DNA of 64,000 nt from Cylindrobasidium torrendii FP15055 ss-10 (GCA_000934385.1 KN880435.1:248001-312000); one strand, 5' to 3'; positions 48,322-61,288 are shown, counted from the first letter of the stretch. The notes: generated from the sequence alone by a model not told the origin. Numbers and translations: made by a program.

Positions 48322-49486
48322 TTACAGTTCGCTGGTGGCCCGCTTTCCAGCCTCGCGGAACGTCTCGAGCGCCTTCCACGCACTGCCAGACGTGATGCTC
48401 TCCAACGCCATCTGCGCTCCCTCCTTGTAATCCTTTGCCTTGCCTGCAACCACAAGCAACGCAGATGCATTCATCTGCACAAACTGCAAAATTGGCACCA
48501 GAGACTCGGGAATGTCCTTTCCAGACGTGAGGAGCTTGACGAAGATATCCGAGTTTTCCTTTGGCCCCCCACCGGCGACAGTCTTGAGCGGATGTACATC
48601 CAACCCAAAGACTTCTGGGTGTAATGTGTCCTCGGTGATCTTCCCATCCTTGAGTTCCCAGACATATGTTGGCCCAGCGCAGCTTATCTCGTCAAGGCCT
48701 TCGTATCCACAAACGACGAGCGCGCGCTCGACTCCTCCATCCCGCAACGATGAAGCAAACGTCGGTCCAATCTCCTTGACAGCAACACCGAGCACCATTC
48801 CCTGCGGTCGCGCAGGGTTGATCAATGGGCCTAGCACGTTGAACATCGTTCGGAATGGCAGGGCTTTGCGATATGGGGCAAGCATTGCCAGTGCCGGATG
48901 ATAGTGGGGTGCAAGAATGAATGTGAATGGGACACGCGGGATGGGCATCGGTGTGCCCGGTGTTGGGGGCACAAATAAGCAGTCGAGGGATTCGAGCAAA
49001 TCAGCAGAGCCCGAGGCAGAAGTTGATGCGCGACTGCCGTGCTTGATGACCCGCGCGCCAGCACCAGCTGCAACGACACCGGCGGTTGTAGATACATTGA
49101 ACAAGTCGAATCCATCGCCGCCTTCATATGTTTGAGAAAGAATGGAAGATATGGGACATAGGCGACGCACCAGTGCCTACAATGTCCACGATGAAATCAT
49201 TCTCGCTATCCAGCACCGATGCCTTCAATGATCGCTCGCGCAATACCGCTGCTGCTGCCGCCAAAGTTTCTGGTCTCCTTTCCACACGATGTATATGCAG
49301 CGCGCTCAAGAATGCGCCGATCTGTTCTGGTGGGACTGCGTCGGGCGTGAACAGATGATTGAGCGCCTTTTTCAAATCATCGGCGGTGAAGTATTCTGGC
49401 GTTTCCACTAGACGCTTGAGTAACGGTTTGAAGGAGGCCGCATCGAGCGTCTCGGACGCTGGAGGAGGGTTCCAGGATTTGGACAT
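48322..49486 (-). CDS. TRP4: anthranilate phosphoribosyltransferase
   Basis: The second enzyme of the tryptophan branch: anthranilate plus phosphoribosyl pyrophosphate gives phosphoribosyl-anthranilate. The start is MSKSWNPPPASETLDAASFK at 49486. The N-terminal helical domain includes PPEQIGAFLSALHIHRVERR. The glycine loop GTGGDG is formed across a 51-base intron and is followed by FDLFNVSTTAGVVAAGAGAR, VIKHGSRASTSASGSADLLE, FRTMFNVLGPLINPARPQG and GLDEISCAGPTYVWEL, the expected substrate-binding motifs. The end reads ETFREAGKRATSEL. A Pro-rich insert (LFVPPTPGTPMPIPR) after the SAD motif is longer than in bacterial enzymes. Only one intron was found. Confidence 0.96.
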
Positions 49487-49826
49487 GGGTGTGCTCCAGA
49501 GACTATGTAGAATGCCGATGAGTCAAATTTGGCGTTTATTCGAAACTGAGCCTGCGATCACGCTGCTACGCACCTTGCCTGCTTGCCGAATAGGTCATCC
49601 ATCTTGTTGTGCGTTGTGGTGAGAGTAAGTTGATCTCGAGCTCGGGCATGCCATGGCTTACTTACAAGCGCGTGCCAATGAGCACCTGATTCATTTCACG
49701 CAATGAATTCAGTCCAAGAGAATGCTCGTCCTGTGTGTCATTTACCTTGCTAAGTTACTCTCGCCAACTGCAAAGCAACTCTGGCAGGAAATGGCTTGAA
49801 ACCTTGTACAAATTCTACTAGTCTAA
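49487..49826. other. intergenic, upstream of TRP4
   Basis: A 340-base gap between two minus-strand genes, holding the TRP4 promoter and the 3' flank of the glutathione synthetase gene. No clear control element, such as a Gcn4-type TGACTCA box, was found. Confidence 0.4.
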
Positions 49827-51479
49827 TCAATCCACCAATACAATAGAATCCAGAACAGAGAAACCGGAGGCAACACCACCCTCATTACTATCCTTGCCCT
49901 TTGTCCTCACAAGCCATCCTATTTCTTTCTCAGCCTTTACCTCTCCTGCACCAAACAATGAGTATCCAAAGATGCCAAGTTCACTGACCACCTCCGTCTT
50001 GACATTGCCCTCAACCTCTGCCTTCACTAAATGGCCTTGAATCCCTTCTGGTGGAACAATGAGCGCCATCGCAATCCAAGCTGCTTTCTCCTGGGCATCC
50101 AGCGTCTCGAGAAACGGCGGTATAGCCTCCTTGTAAACGTTGTTTCCGCCACCCTCGCGTTGTGGCTTCAACACAAGCTGCATATGTCGCTCAGCTGCCT
50201 TTCTCGTGCCATCCTCTTCGTCAAGACCCCACATCTCCATCCAGCTCGCACGCAACTCTTGAGCAGCAGCACTGTCAATGAACCGTTCGAGGACACCTTC
50301 TTGCGCCAGGACCTGTTGAACCTTCTTTCCTCCCGCCAACTGCAATGGATATGACGGACACTTGATAGCGCGAGATCGTTCGAGAAGAAAGCGCGTATCG
50401 TATTGCGCCGAGGTTGGATAGTCGGTCGGGGTATAACCTGCGCGGAAGTACACGGTCGATATTTCGACGTTATTGACCTTGAGTACAGATGAGGATGGTT
50501 CCACAACGGCAGAGTCAGCTAGCTCATCGAAGGTTTGTCGAATAACTTTGATGTTGGATCTGACCAAGAATTAGAATGTACGTGGGTGCAGCAGAGTGAA
50601 TCCTACTTCTCAAGAAGGTCATACTCTAACCAGCGTTGGTCAAATACGTTGCGTTCTCCTGGCTGTACGACGAAGAGAATACACGCTCTGGCACAATGAG
50701 CAACGGATAGTGATTGAGGAAATTAGACACACTCGGGAACACCGTACGCCTTATGAGCGAGGGCGAGTCCTTCGGCTAAGCCAGACGTGGTATTGTTTGA
50801 CGGAAAGTTGTCAGCTCGGAAAATAGGACTCGCTTCGAAATAGGACGTTGACGCTAAGAGATGACTGGTAATGATGTGAGATCTTATAGAATCAACAGTT
50901 GGGACTGAATTTCTGACCGATGGATTTGAGCAGCACGTTCGGACAATGTGCCGAATGATGAGGAGATAGTATTGAATTCAACCTGTCGTAGTGCATAGTC
51001 ACTTCCTTCTGAGTGGTGCAGAAGGTAGTCCGAGCGGAAGAGCCCTAGTTGAAGTGGCTGAAGAGAATGAGTGGGAACCCAGTTAGTGTGAAGAAGAGAC
51101 TCACTTGCGCCAGTGCGTTCTCATCGCGCAGCTTCTTCCATCCTGACCAGAGTTGGCCTGTGAAATTGTCCACTTTCCCTACGCCCTGTTCAGCACCCAT
51201 CACGTTGTCCAGGAATTCGGTGTCCATTGCAATCTTCGAGTATAACACATTGTAAATGGACTGGATCTTTTGCGCGAATGCAAAGAGGTGTCTTGGAAAT
51301 GGTGATGGAACGAGAGACAATGGGGCGTGAATGGCAGAGGTGGGGAGAGGTGGCCTGGGCGCAACTGGGAGATAGAGTAATCCATGAGCAAGAGCATAGG
51401 TCGTAGCTTTCAGGTGAAGTTCGTCGAGTTGTTCGGTGCTGAAATGGGGCGGCCACGCTGCGAAATCAAAAGCCGCCAT
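49827..51479 (-). CDS. GSH2: glutathione synthetase (eukaryotic type)
   Basis: This cytosolic ATP-grasp enzyme adds glycine to gamma-glutamylcysteine, the last step of glutathione synthesis. The start is MAAFDFAAWPPHFSTEQLDE at 51479. The first exon shows FAFAQKIQSIYNVLYSKIAM, typical of eukaryotic glutathione synthetases. The middle exons give LRQVEFNTISSSFG (substrate-binding EFN) and ALFRSDYLL. The C-terminal exon has VYFRAGYTPTDYP, IKCPSYPLQLAGGKKVQQVL, LKPQREGGGNN (glycine-rich ATP loop) and WLVRTKGKDSNEGGVASGFS (the alanine-rich lid region), ending SVLDSIVLVD at 49827. All expected motifs are present. It is divergent from the carnitine acetyltransferase gene. Confidence 0.94.
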
Positions 51480-51639
51480 CGATGAAGTCTAGCGACAAGA
51501 ACAAAGCCAGCGTTTTCCATTTTGAAGCTCCCGTGTAAGGCGACAGACTGACGATCGCGTTCTGACCAAGCCAGATAGCCCGGACATCGGCCCGGAACAG
51601 TTGGCGCAGACATCTCTTTGCTCCGTTCCGCCAATTGGC

Positions 51640-53746
51640 ATGTTCACTTCGCGAAATGGAAAGTTGAAAAGGACCTGGACGAAAAGAATGTCTACCTCTG
51701 TTAAACTCCCTCGACTTCCCATCCCCGAGCTGCGGACTACGCTCGACCGATACCTCAAGTCGTTGGAACCACTGCTACTCGAAGAGGCGGACAGCGCAAC
51801 TGCCTACGAGTCAGCCTACACTCTGCGGGCTAAATGGGCGGACGAATTCAACACCGGGCTAGGCAGAACGTGTCAAGAGAGGCTTAAAGGTCAGTACGCT
51901 ACCCGGTAGAACCGTTGGAGGCGCTAATTCAGACACCAAGCCCTCGATAGAGCGTCCCCGCACAATTGGCTGGATGACAACTTCTGGATGAAAAAGGCCT
52001 ACATGGAATGGAGATCGCCCCTTCCTGTCAACTCTAACTGGTGGCTGGCTTTCCAAGATGATACCCAATTGCCAATCTCCGAGTCCGAACGCGTCAAAGA
52101 TTCCCCTCGGTACACCCATTGGCAAATACAACGGGCAGCGTGGATCCTTCACAGAATTTTAGAGTTTAGATCCAAAATAGAGTCGTACGCTCCTCCCAGC
52201 TTGAATGTGTGCGGCCGTTTAACCTTCGTAGTCAGGAAATTCATCCAGACACAACTCGCACTGGCATATGGCTACGCGAAAGCACTTTCAAGATGTTCAA
52301 TGTCTCAAGAGTGCCGCAGGTCGGCTGTGATATCCTCTCCCTCCCAGACTCCTCCCATCCTGCTGCATCTTCGGTTGTGGTCACAGCAAATGGCTGGTTC
52401 TATGGTCTACCAGTAATCTCGCGCTCCCCGGCTGCTATTGCTGCTGATATGACTGCCATTGTGCATGATGTCGAGCAGCGGATATCGTCTGGTGAAAAGC
52501 TTGTGCCCGTAGGCATCCTCTCCTCCTCCAACCGTGATACCTGGGCCGCAAATCTCGCTCACTTGTTGGCATTGTCTCCCTCTAATGAGGAGACTCATGA
52601 ATACATCTCGCAGTCACTCCTCGTCGTCAGCTTGGACCATACTCTTGCACCTCTTACCATCGACGGACATCTCCAATCCATTAGGTCAACAACAGCCAAT
52701 GCATCAAACCGGTGGTTCGACAAGGCTTTCAGTCTGATTGTTGACCCAGCAGCCCGCGCCGGCGCAATGGGTGAACATTCGCCTTGTGACGCTCTCGTCC
52801 CGAGTATCGTTGCAGAATATGGCATCGTTGAAGGCCTCGATGCAGCTCAATTTGGCAACACACAATCATCTAAGGAATGGCGCCGCCTCGACTGGGTCAC
52901 AGATGACTACATCTCCAACCAATGTACTCAAGCGCAAGAAGATGCTGAAGTCCTCATGGAGAACTCAGACGACCGTGTACTCTGGTTCTCCGAGTATGGT
53001 GCAGACTGGATCAAGGGCGTGGCAAAGCAGGGCGCGGATGCCTATATTCAGATGGCATTGCAGCTCGCATGGTACAGGACACGAGGGGTGTTCACGGCAA
53101 CGTACGAGACAGCCTTGACGCGAATGTTTAACAAGGGGAGGACCGAGACCATACGGACGCTGACCAGGGATAGTCGGGCGTTCGTTCTCGCCATGGTCGA
53201 TTCCAAGGAGACGGTTAGTTTAGTTTATCACCACTCACAGGCTACTGACGTTGGAACCAGGACGAACAACGCTTAACGACGCTGCGCCGTGCGATCCAGA
53301 CGCATACATCATTGACGCGCGAGGCAGCAACAGGCCGTGGCATAGACCGGCATCTCATGGGTCTTCGGCTGATGCTCAAGCCAGGAGAAACCTCACTTCT
53401 TCTCGAGGACCCGTTGTTTGCCCGAAGTGCCGAATGGAAGTTGAGCACAAGTGGGTTGAGTGCGGGGCATCTTTTCAGAGGTACAGGATTTGGAGCGGGC
53501 TTCGAGGATGGATATGGAATCAACTGTGAGCCTTTCGCTGATGTATTTGGTCAGGGAGCTCAACGATACCTATTTCCAGACCTCGCTGGCCCCGATGGTA
53601 TTAAATTCGGCATTGAGAGCAAGTTCTCAAGCCCGCATACCTCGACTGAGGGCTTCCAAAATGCTGTTGTGGGCGCGCTGAGAGATATGCAGAGGATATG
53701 CTTGAGTGGCCATGCAATGGTCGGCGAGGTCTCATCACATCTGTGA
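51640..53746 (+). CDS. CAT2: carnitine O-acetyltransferase
   Basis: This enzyme transfers acetyl groups between CoA and carnitine to move acetyl units between peroxisomes, mitochondria and cytosol. The core begins STSVKLPRLPIPELRTTLDR, the usual choline/carnitine acyltransferase start. The middle has WLDDNFWMKKAYMEWRSPLP, KMFNVSRVPQ and WFDKAFSLIVDPAARAGAMG. The catalytic His lies in GEHSPCDALVPSIV. The C-terminal part reads DSRAFVLAMVDSKE, DRHLMGLRLMLKPGE, FGAGFEDGYGINY and GIKFGIESKFSS, ending in Ser-His-Leu. Two in-frame starts are possible: 51640 (MFTSRNGKLKRTWTKRMSTS, basic, mitochondrial-like) and 51688 (MSTSVKLPRL). The SHL end fits a peroxisomal PTS1 signal. Yeast CAT2 uses the same kind of dual targeting. 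Confidence 0.94.
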
Positions 53747-54047
53747 CCACTCCTACTACTGTTGTAGCTTACAAAGTCACCACATTGTTATGGATCAAGC
53801 GAGAACGATTTCGAAAAAGGGGGCTTAGGACCTGGGGGACGCTAGAAATTGAACTGTTCAATGTTCAAACGTTCAATTTCTCTCTCATTCATAAAACGCA
53901 CGCAAATAAAAGTCTATGCTGCTATTGTGAGAGGTTTACGGATACAGGAACGATAGCAAAGCGGTTAAATAGGGCGTTTAGTTTGGGTTGTTCTGCAAAA
54001 TATTATACACTCGTTGTCGTTCATCTGCTTCGCCTACATCTGGTTAC
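53747..54047. other. convergent intergenic region
   Basis: About 300 bases between the convergent carnitine acetyltransferase and RING genes. It contains a near-tandem TTCAATGTTCAAACGTTCAA motif at about 53858-53877, of unknown meaning, and the two 3' untranslated regions. Confidence 0.4.
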
Positions 54048-55753
54048 TCAGTCCAGATCATCCCATCCTCCGGGGACATGGTGCGATTGATTATTGTCGC
54101 GCGAACTTCCCGACCTGTCGCTTCGGCTGTTGTTGTTGTTGTTGTTGTTGTCCGTAGACAAGCGTCGGTCATTGCGAGAAGGCCTCCTGTTATTCGACAT
54201 CGACGAGTCTGATGAGAAGTACCCGGTCGAGGACTGCCGGCCGGGTGGACTACTTGCTGGTGGCGAGAGTCGGCTGTTACCTGCAGCGCTCGCTGGAGAT
54301 ACCATACTACCCCCGAATAATGCTCGAAGAAGCCCGCCTGTCGCGGCCGGAGTGGGTTGGCCTGTAGCATTTGCGCGCTCGTTGGGCATGCGATCAGCAG
54401 GAGCAGGGCCGTGATGCTCTTCCGGTTGAGGAATCAGCTGATGTCTATACGGGGTTAATTCCATGAAAGGAACAGAAAGTTCGTGAAGGTACCTGCAGAC
54501 CGGACACGTCCCGCTAGTCTCGAGCCATGGCAAAATGCAAGGTTGATGGAACGCATGGTGGCAAGGAAGCGTCACGATGATCTGCTCGTCCGGGTCCTCT
54601 GTCGTCAGTGAAAACTGGTCTTTGCATACTGCACAATCTTTCTCCAGCAGTGGTGCTACATGATAGATGAGCAAGGGTTTACGCCATTGCACGGAATAAC
54701 GCACACTTTTCCTCGAGGACCTCGCGCGGCAATTTGTCAATGATCTCCTTTGAAGCTGCGACTGGCCGATGGCTGTTGGTGCTCTCCATAATTTGGGTGA
54801 TAATGTCGTCCAGAGCTAGAGAGGAGTTCAGTGAGGCATCGTGCGTGTTTCAAAGTGACGCACCCTGTTGGTTGAGAGCATAATCTCCCATCGTCCCATT
54901 TCCGCCGCCAGGGCTTCCAAAGCCGCGAGCAAACATTTCGTTGAAATCTCCAGCACTACCGCCTGGGCCAAGGCCAAGCATGGACATGAAATAGTCGACA
55001 GCTTGGATTCCCGCAGCCCCAGGCTGCTGTGGATCACGTTCAGGCCCTCTGCGAATGTATCTGGTATGATTTGAGTGGGATGCGTAATATGGGAGTCGTC
55101 ACATACTCTCCAAGAGTCGGAACATTGCCTTGACCTTCACCAGCCTGTTCTGGTCGATTCCCAATTGTGAATGACCTCGTGCCGGTACCAGTGGTATTGT
55201 TGCTTGTGAACGAGAAGGAGTACGCAGGTCGCTACCAATCGTTGAGTGTACTCGGCGCAAAGGAGAATGCATAAACGCACAGGCAATGTCGTATCGTGCT
55301 CACGGTTTCGTTCCCGGCGCTGGACCGGGATATCTGAGAGCAAGCGTGATAGTAGAGCTGGATTGAGATAGTTGGTGAGAGCGTCTCCATCCAAGCCGAG
55401 AGTACACACTCATGTAGGCGTCGTTCATATCCAAGTCATCGTCGACGGGGCCCATTGCGCGCGGATCATCGTCGGGATCATCGAGCTGGTGTGCGAATGA
55501 GGCGGACAATAATGCGAATCGGGTGATGCATAGCAACCTTTTCAACGAACGAACTATTGCAGGATGCACAAATGGGATCCGGCGCCTGAACTACGTGTTA
55601 GTGGCGGGGGTGATGTCGGCCATTGTGGCGGGGCAGACCATTAATGGTATGGTTTCGGCACCACACTGGATGCTATTAGTTATTCGAGAACTGCTTGTAT
55701 ACTGATTATATGCGCACTTCATGGCAAAACCAAAGTGGTTCTCGGGAAGACAT
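54048..55753 (-). CDS. RING-H2 E3 ubiquitin ligase, RNF115/RNF126-like
   Basis: A probable ubiquitin ligase. From the ATG at 55753 the spliced N-terminus reads MSSREPLWFCHECGAETIPL and then DPICASCNSSFVEKLDDPDD, a CxxC..CxxC zinc ribbon like that at the N-terminus of RNF126. The middle is Gly-rich and disordered (FGSPGGGNGTMGDYALNQQG). The RING-H2 domain, in the last large exon, reads CAVCKDQFSLTTED, LPCHHAFHQPCILPWLETSG and TCPVCR, with all eight ligands present, preceded by the usual E2-facing helix KEIIDKLPREVLEE. The C-terminal tail is Ser/Asn-rich with an asparagine run. Many introns are near 50 bases. In animals this layout recognises hydrophobic client proteins through BAG6. Confidence 0.87.
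54129..54151 (-). repeat. AAC/AAT triplet repeat coding for polyasparagine
   Basis: A TTG/GTT triplet run on the plus strand, read as a run of eight asparagines on the minus strand in the C-terminal tail of the RING protein. It is a microsatellite likely to vary in length. Confidence 0.85.
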
Positions 55754-55877
55754 GGTGTGAATGTGAGAGTTGTCACAGAAGATGGTGGTCAGTGTTTGGT
55801 CAGTGTGTGCAGCCGGTTCGGGGTCCTTGTGTTGACGCGATCAGATCGATGATGTCACTGGAAACCTAACCCTAGAG

Positions 55878-55884
55878 TATAAAT
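55878..55884 (+). promoter_or_regulatory. TATA box candidate for the ABC transporter gene
   Basis: TATAAAT at 121 bases before the proposed ATG (55999) of the ABCC gene, a suitable distance for a core promoter. Confidence 0.5.
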
Positions 55885-55998
55885 TGGGGACACGACGCGC
55901 TCTCGAACCACCACGACGACCTCCGAGCTGTGAGTAGTGATTTCCTTGTCGTCCACAGGATGAACGTCTAGTTCCCTATTATACGAGCACTTTTGTGC

Positions 55999-58900
55999 AT
56001 GAGATATTATACTGGGTTTACTGAACCTCAATCACCGCCATCCATATCGCTGCGCATGATGCTAATAGAAAACTCTAGGATGCTGGCGTTCTTCCCCGGT
56101 GTCCTCCTCTTCCTCACTGTCGCCCACGATGTACTCGCGAGGACTTCATTGCCGAAATCCTTACGGATTCTAGGCGCTCCGTTTCGCAGCTTTCTAACAC
56201 TTGCTGATGTCGAAGGACCCGTACCCGACCCGACCCCAGCCCAACCAATCGCCATCCGATCCCTCGTTCTGTTGGCTTTGTTTCAATGCCTTGGCTGGCT
56301 CGGGTCCTCGATTTACGCGGTGCTTCTCTCATGGGACATCCACACGGTCGGCTATTTCGCCATCAGCGCTGCTGCCTGGGTGCGTCGTCACATCCGTTGA
56401 TTAGCCCTCGTCTTATGCAACTTCACAGGCCTATCATGCACTCAGGATCTCGCTTCTCTATCCCTCGACTCCACCATATTTGTCGCTCTTAATGTCCGCG
56501 TGTCAGGCCGTCCTCAGCTTCGTTTCCCTGGTTAAGGCTAGCACACGAAGTCCCTTTCCTGAGATCGTCGCATTGAACGCAATGTCCGTTCTTTCTGCCT
56601 CACTCTTTCTCTACCTCGCTGGCACGTTCCCTGTGGAACGCGTTCAACCTGCTTGTAATGTCGCCTCTTCCCAAGATGTATGGTCTGTCTCGATGTTTGA
56701 AGTACTAGTATTGAATACAATAAATCAGATTCCTTCTTCCGATATGACGATGCCGGAAGATAGTGCATCCTTGTGGGAATGGTGTACCTTCTCCTTCGCT
56801 GAGCCACTCATCAATCTCGCGAATCAGCGAACAGTCAACGACGGCGATGTGTGGAACTTGTCGCCTTACTTCCGCCATAAAGCGCTCTTTGAGAAATACC
56901 TGGACTATCAGAGGAAACATCCTAAGCATTCCCTGCTGAGATTTTTGTTAGTGTCCAACTCATTTGACTTAATCCTTGATGTCACCCTCGAGATGTGGTC
57001 CGTGTTTGTTGGTAAGTATTGTTTGGAGGATAGCGCTTTTTGCTCATAGACACGCAGGCTTCCTGCCCGCGTACGCGCTACAAAGCATCCTGTCTGCTTT
57101 AGCAGAGAATACACCAGCATCTCGACGAAGTGCCTACATCTGGTCGGCGGTCGTATTCATTGCCCATCTTTCTTTTGCCCAAGTCGATTTGTTCCAAGGA
57201 TGGCACACACGGCGCTGCTATGAGCGAACTCGCGGCCAGTTATTTTGTGCTCTTCACTACAAATCGCTGCGCCGCCAGAACCTCGATGGTCAAGTCAAGA
57301 AAGATGGTGATGGGGAAGACGAGGGTGGTGCACATTTGGGTAAGATTGTTAACCTGATGCAGTATGTATTTCAGTGTTTGAATGACTGCAAATGTTGATC
57401 ATCTGTAGGGGCGACACCTACGCCGTATCGCAGCGGTTCTGGGAGTTTTCTGGATTCATCACCTCGCCAATCCGTTTGGTCATCGCTCTAGTGTTCCTCT
57501 ATAAGTACGCGACACAAACCTTCGCCTAGTCGTAGCTAACAGCACGCAAGTGTTCTGGGTTGGACAGCATTATCCGGCGTCGTGATTATTCTCCTTGCCT
57601 ATCTTGTTAACTGGCCTCTTGCCAAAGCCAATATCTCGGTATACCCAGCCTTGAGATCCAGTCAACATGACGCTCAATCCATCATAGATCACTCGGTCAA
57701 GCTGGAAGGCCAAGGACCGGCGGATGGACACTGTCAACGAGCTTCTGCAGAACATACGCTTCCTCAAATTCTATGGCTGGGGTCAAACTTCTTTTCTCTG
57801 ATTTTCTGGATTTGGACTGAGATTGTCTGGCAGAGTCGCATTGGTCTAACGAAGCCGAACGGACGCGGGAAAATGAACTCAAGTGGCGAGTGAAGGAAAA
57901 CGTCGTCGCGACGATTATCAGCTTCATTTGGACATGGATCCCGTCAGCTACAGCGCTAGCTGCATTCTTCTTCTATACGCTCGTTGCGCACCAGGCGCTC
58001 ACAGTGTCAAAAGCATTTACGGCGATAGCGCTCTTTACACAGCTGCAGCGTCCGATGACGGAGCTCCCCGGACAATTCTTTGCTATTTTGCATGGTATGG
58101 TTCGCTGCTGACTTCGAGTGATTCGAATCGTTAATCCATTGGCAGCCTTTGTATCAATGCAGCGCATCGAGTCTTTCCTCCGTGAAGAAGAGATCCCCGA
58201 TTGGGCCTCCACTCTCGAAAGCAATGGTTCAGCTCCGCAGGACCATAATACAAATGGCGATATCGGGTTCAAGGGAGCGTCCTTCAAATGGGATCATGCC
58301 AAAGACCCGTCTGGCTACACACTCGGCCCGCTCGACTTCACGTTCCCCAAAGGCAAGCTCACGCTCATCAGTGGCCCCACTGGTTCCGGTAAGAGTGCAC
58401 TGCTAGCTGCTCTCCTGGGAGAAATGCATTGCACAGAGGGCAACGTCCTTGTCAACAAGGCACAACATCAAGTAGCATATTGCGGGCAGAACCCTTGTGC
58501 GTCTCACTGCTTCCCGTCAAGTAATCCTTTGACTGAGATATACCCAAGGGCTGGAAAACGCGACCATCCGGGATAATGTCATATTTGGGTCGATTTATGG
58601 ATTTGACCGGAACCGATACGACGCAGTCCTCGAAGCTTGTGCCCTTGTCAAAGATCTCGAGCTGTTTGACGCCGGTGACATGACGGAAATTGGTGAGAAG
58701 GGCATCACACTCAGCGGTGGTCAGAGGGCCAGGATCGCGCTGGCGAGAGCGATATACTCAGAAGCCAAGGTGTGTGCGGTCCTCGTCCGCTGGCTGGCTA
58801 CTTTGGGATGTTAACCACCACTCCAGTGCATTCTCTTAGATGACCCGTGCGTCTGAAAGCGGTATTACAAGAGCCTGTGCTGAAAATTCTATAGACTCGC

Positions 58901-61288
58901 TGCCGTTGACATGCATACGGCCCAACACCTCGTCGACAATTGTCTTTCTGGCAAGCTCATCCGTGGCCGCACGGTCATCCTGGTCACACATCACATCGGA
59001 CTCTGCCTGAACATTACCTCACACCTCATTGAACTTTCTGCCGGGAGGGTCATTCAGCAAGGATCTGTGGAGGAGCTGCGGGCGAGAGGTGTATTGCAGA
59101 AAGTCATCGAGACAGAAGACGAACCTTTCGTTGATACCCACGAACAGGAGACGCCACGGGACGAAAATGAGGCTGATCTGGTTGCCAATGCTGACCAAAA
59201 CAAGACGGACAAAGGCAAACTTATCAAGGCAGAAACCCGCGCTGAGGGGCGTGTGTCCTTCAGAACCTATTTGACCTACATCCGTGCCGCGGGGTCCCTC
59301 TGTTGGATTTTGACCTTTCTGCTCATGCTCCTTATTCGTATCATAAACATTAGCAACCAGGTCTTCCTGTCGGCATGGGGTGAGGCATACCAGGCAGCCG
59401 ACCACTTTGATTACAGGATCGTCTATGCTTCAGTCGCCCCGCGCATCCATTATCCGTGGGAAAACTTCCCTCCGCCCACTGCCAATGTCCGACCATGGCT
59501 GCTTGTATATCTCTCCATATCTCTGGCAGGCGCCTTTTCTGTCCTTATGTACATTTCTCTCGGATATTACGCCAGCTTGCAGGCCTCCCGGTCCCTATTC
59601 CTTGCCTTGCTTCGTCGCATCACACGAGCACCGGCACGGTTTTTCGATACCACACCCATTGGTCGCATCCTCAATCGGTTCACATCAGATATCAACACTA
59701 TCGACAATGCTCTACAGAACTCTGCACGAGCGTGCATCTCGGGTGTCCTCGACTTCGTCGCGTCCTTCCTCGTCATTCTTGTGGTCGTCCCCACGTTTGC
59801 GCCGTTTGCACTATTCATTGCTTGGCTATATATTCGACTGGCGCCACCGTATATTAGGGCATCTAGGGACCTGCGCAGATTAGAGAGCATATCGCTGAGT
59901 CCGGCATTCGCTGGTTTCGACGAGCTCTTGCGCGGGTTGACCCATGTGCGGGCTTTTGGGATGGAGCAGCGGTATCAAGATGCGTTCTATCTAAAGGTGG
60001 ACAAGTTTCAAAAGTTTGACCATGTTTATTGGTTGGTCAATGGATGGCTGAGATGGCGGTATGACTGTACGGTGTTCCTTTACCTTTGTGCATATTCGCA
60101 GTGCTAAGAATTCTGTGCGTAGGCCTTGGGTCCGTTGTAGTCTTTGCGACGACCCTTTTCGCATTGTGGACAGGTGTCCAAAGCGGCTCTGCCGCCATTG
60201 TCATCGTGCAATCAGGTATCTTTGCGGAAGCGAGCAGGCAGCTTGTCAAGGTCGCTGCACAGCTCGAGTTAGACTTCAACAGTGTCGAGCGAGTCGTCGA
60301 ATACCTCGACCTTCCACAAGAGGCTCCAGCCATAATTGAGAAGGCACGCCCACCTGCCTATTGGCCATCGGATTCTGGATACCTCACAGTTGAAAAGCTG
60401 GAGGTGCGGTATGCACCAGAGCTCCCGGCGGTGTTGAAGGATATGTCATTTACGGTCAAACCCTCCGAAAAAATTGGTGTTGTAGGTAGGACGGGATCGG
60501 GCAAGTCCACTTTGGCGCAGTCGCTTTTGAGGATGGTCGAACCGTCGGGGGGACAGATTCTGTGAGTGACTTGCACGTTTGATTCTACTTTATCTCGACT
60601 GACATCGTGTAGTGTCGATGGAATCGACATATGCTCCATCGGCCTGGAAGATTTGAGGATGCGCATCGCAAGTGACTGTGTGCATAACCAAATCCTTGCT
60701 AATATCCTGTAGACAATTGTCAGTCAAGATGTGTCTCTCTTCACGGGCACCCTTCGTAGCAACCTGGATCCTCTCGGCCAGCACTCGACGGAAGAATGTT
60801 TGAATGTTGTCGAACGATGCCATTTGCTTCCAGTCTTGAGCCGCCACCAGTCATTCGATAACCCCAGCGATGTGCTCGACCTATCAATCTCGGGAGGGTC
60901 CCTAAGCGGAGGCGAACGGCAGCTTGTCGCTCTTGCTCGTGCCATGCTGCGAAGGACAAACATTATTATCATGGACGAAGCGACTTCGCAGGTGGACACA
61001 CATTTGGATGATCAGGTGCGCAATCCACTGGTTCATACCATGGGACCTCTACTGACAGTGTGCCAGATCCAGCAAACTATACGCGAAGAGTTATCCGGAG
61101 CCATTGTCATTACGATTGCCCACAGACTGAAGACTATCATCGATTACGACCGAATCCTCCTGCTCGACCAAGGGGAAATCAAGGAATTTGGATCACCGAA
61201 AGAGTTATTGCGATCTGGAGGAATGTTCAAAGAAATGTGCAAGAAGAGTCATGATTGGCCTGAATTCAACAAGCTATTAGAACAGTAG
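55999..61288 (+). CDS. ABCC (MRP-type) full ABC transporter
   Basis: A multidrug-resistance-type exporter, likely vacuolar or plasma-membrane, for conjugates or toxic compounds. It has an extra N-terminal membrane domain ([36 protein letters not shown]), then two TMD-NBD halves. NBD1 has the Walker [29 protein letters not shown], the signature [15 protein letters not shown] and CILLDDPLAAVD, with Asp in place of the catalytic Glu, as usual for ABCC. NBD2 has [32 protein letters not shown] and [12 protein letters not shown] with the catalytic Glu. The first half includes FLKFYGW, typical of fungal ABCC. The end reads [13 protein letters not shown] at 61288. The start is uncertain: 55999 or the Met at 56056. 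There are about 15 short introns. Confidence 0.94.

Noticed and set aside
48440..48901. A 153-codon plus-strand frame
   Set aside because: It is the antisense shadow of the strongly supported TRP4 coding region.
55861..55875. Telomere-like repeat (CCTAACCCTA)
   Set aside because: It is a single short occurrence next to a TATA box, not an array.
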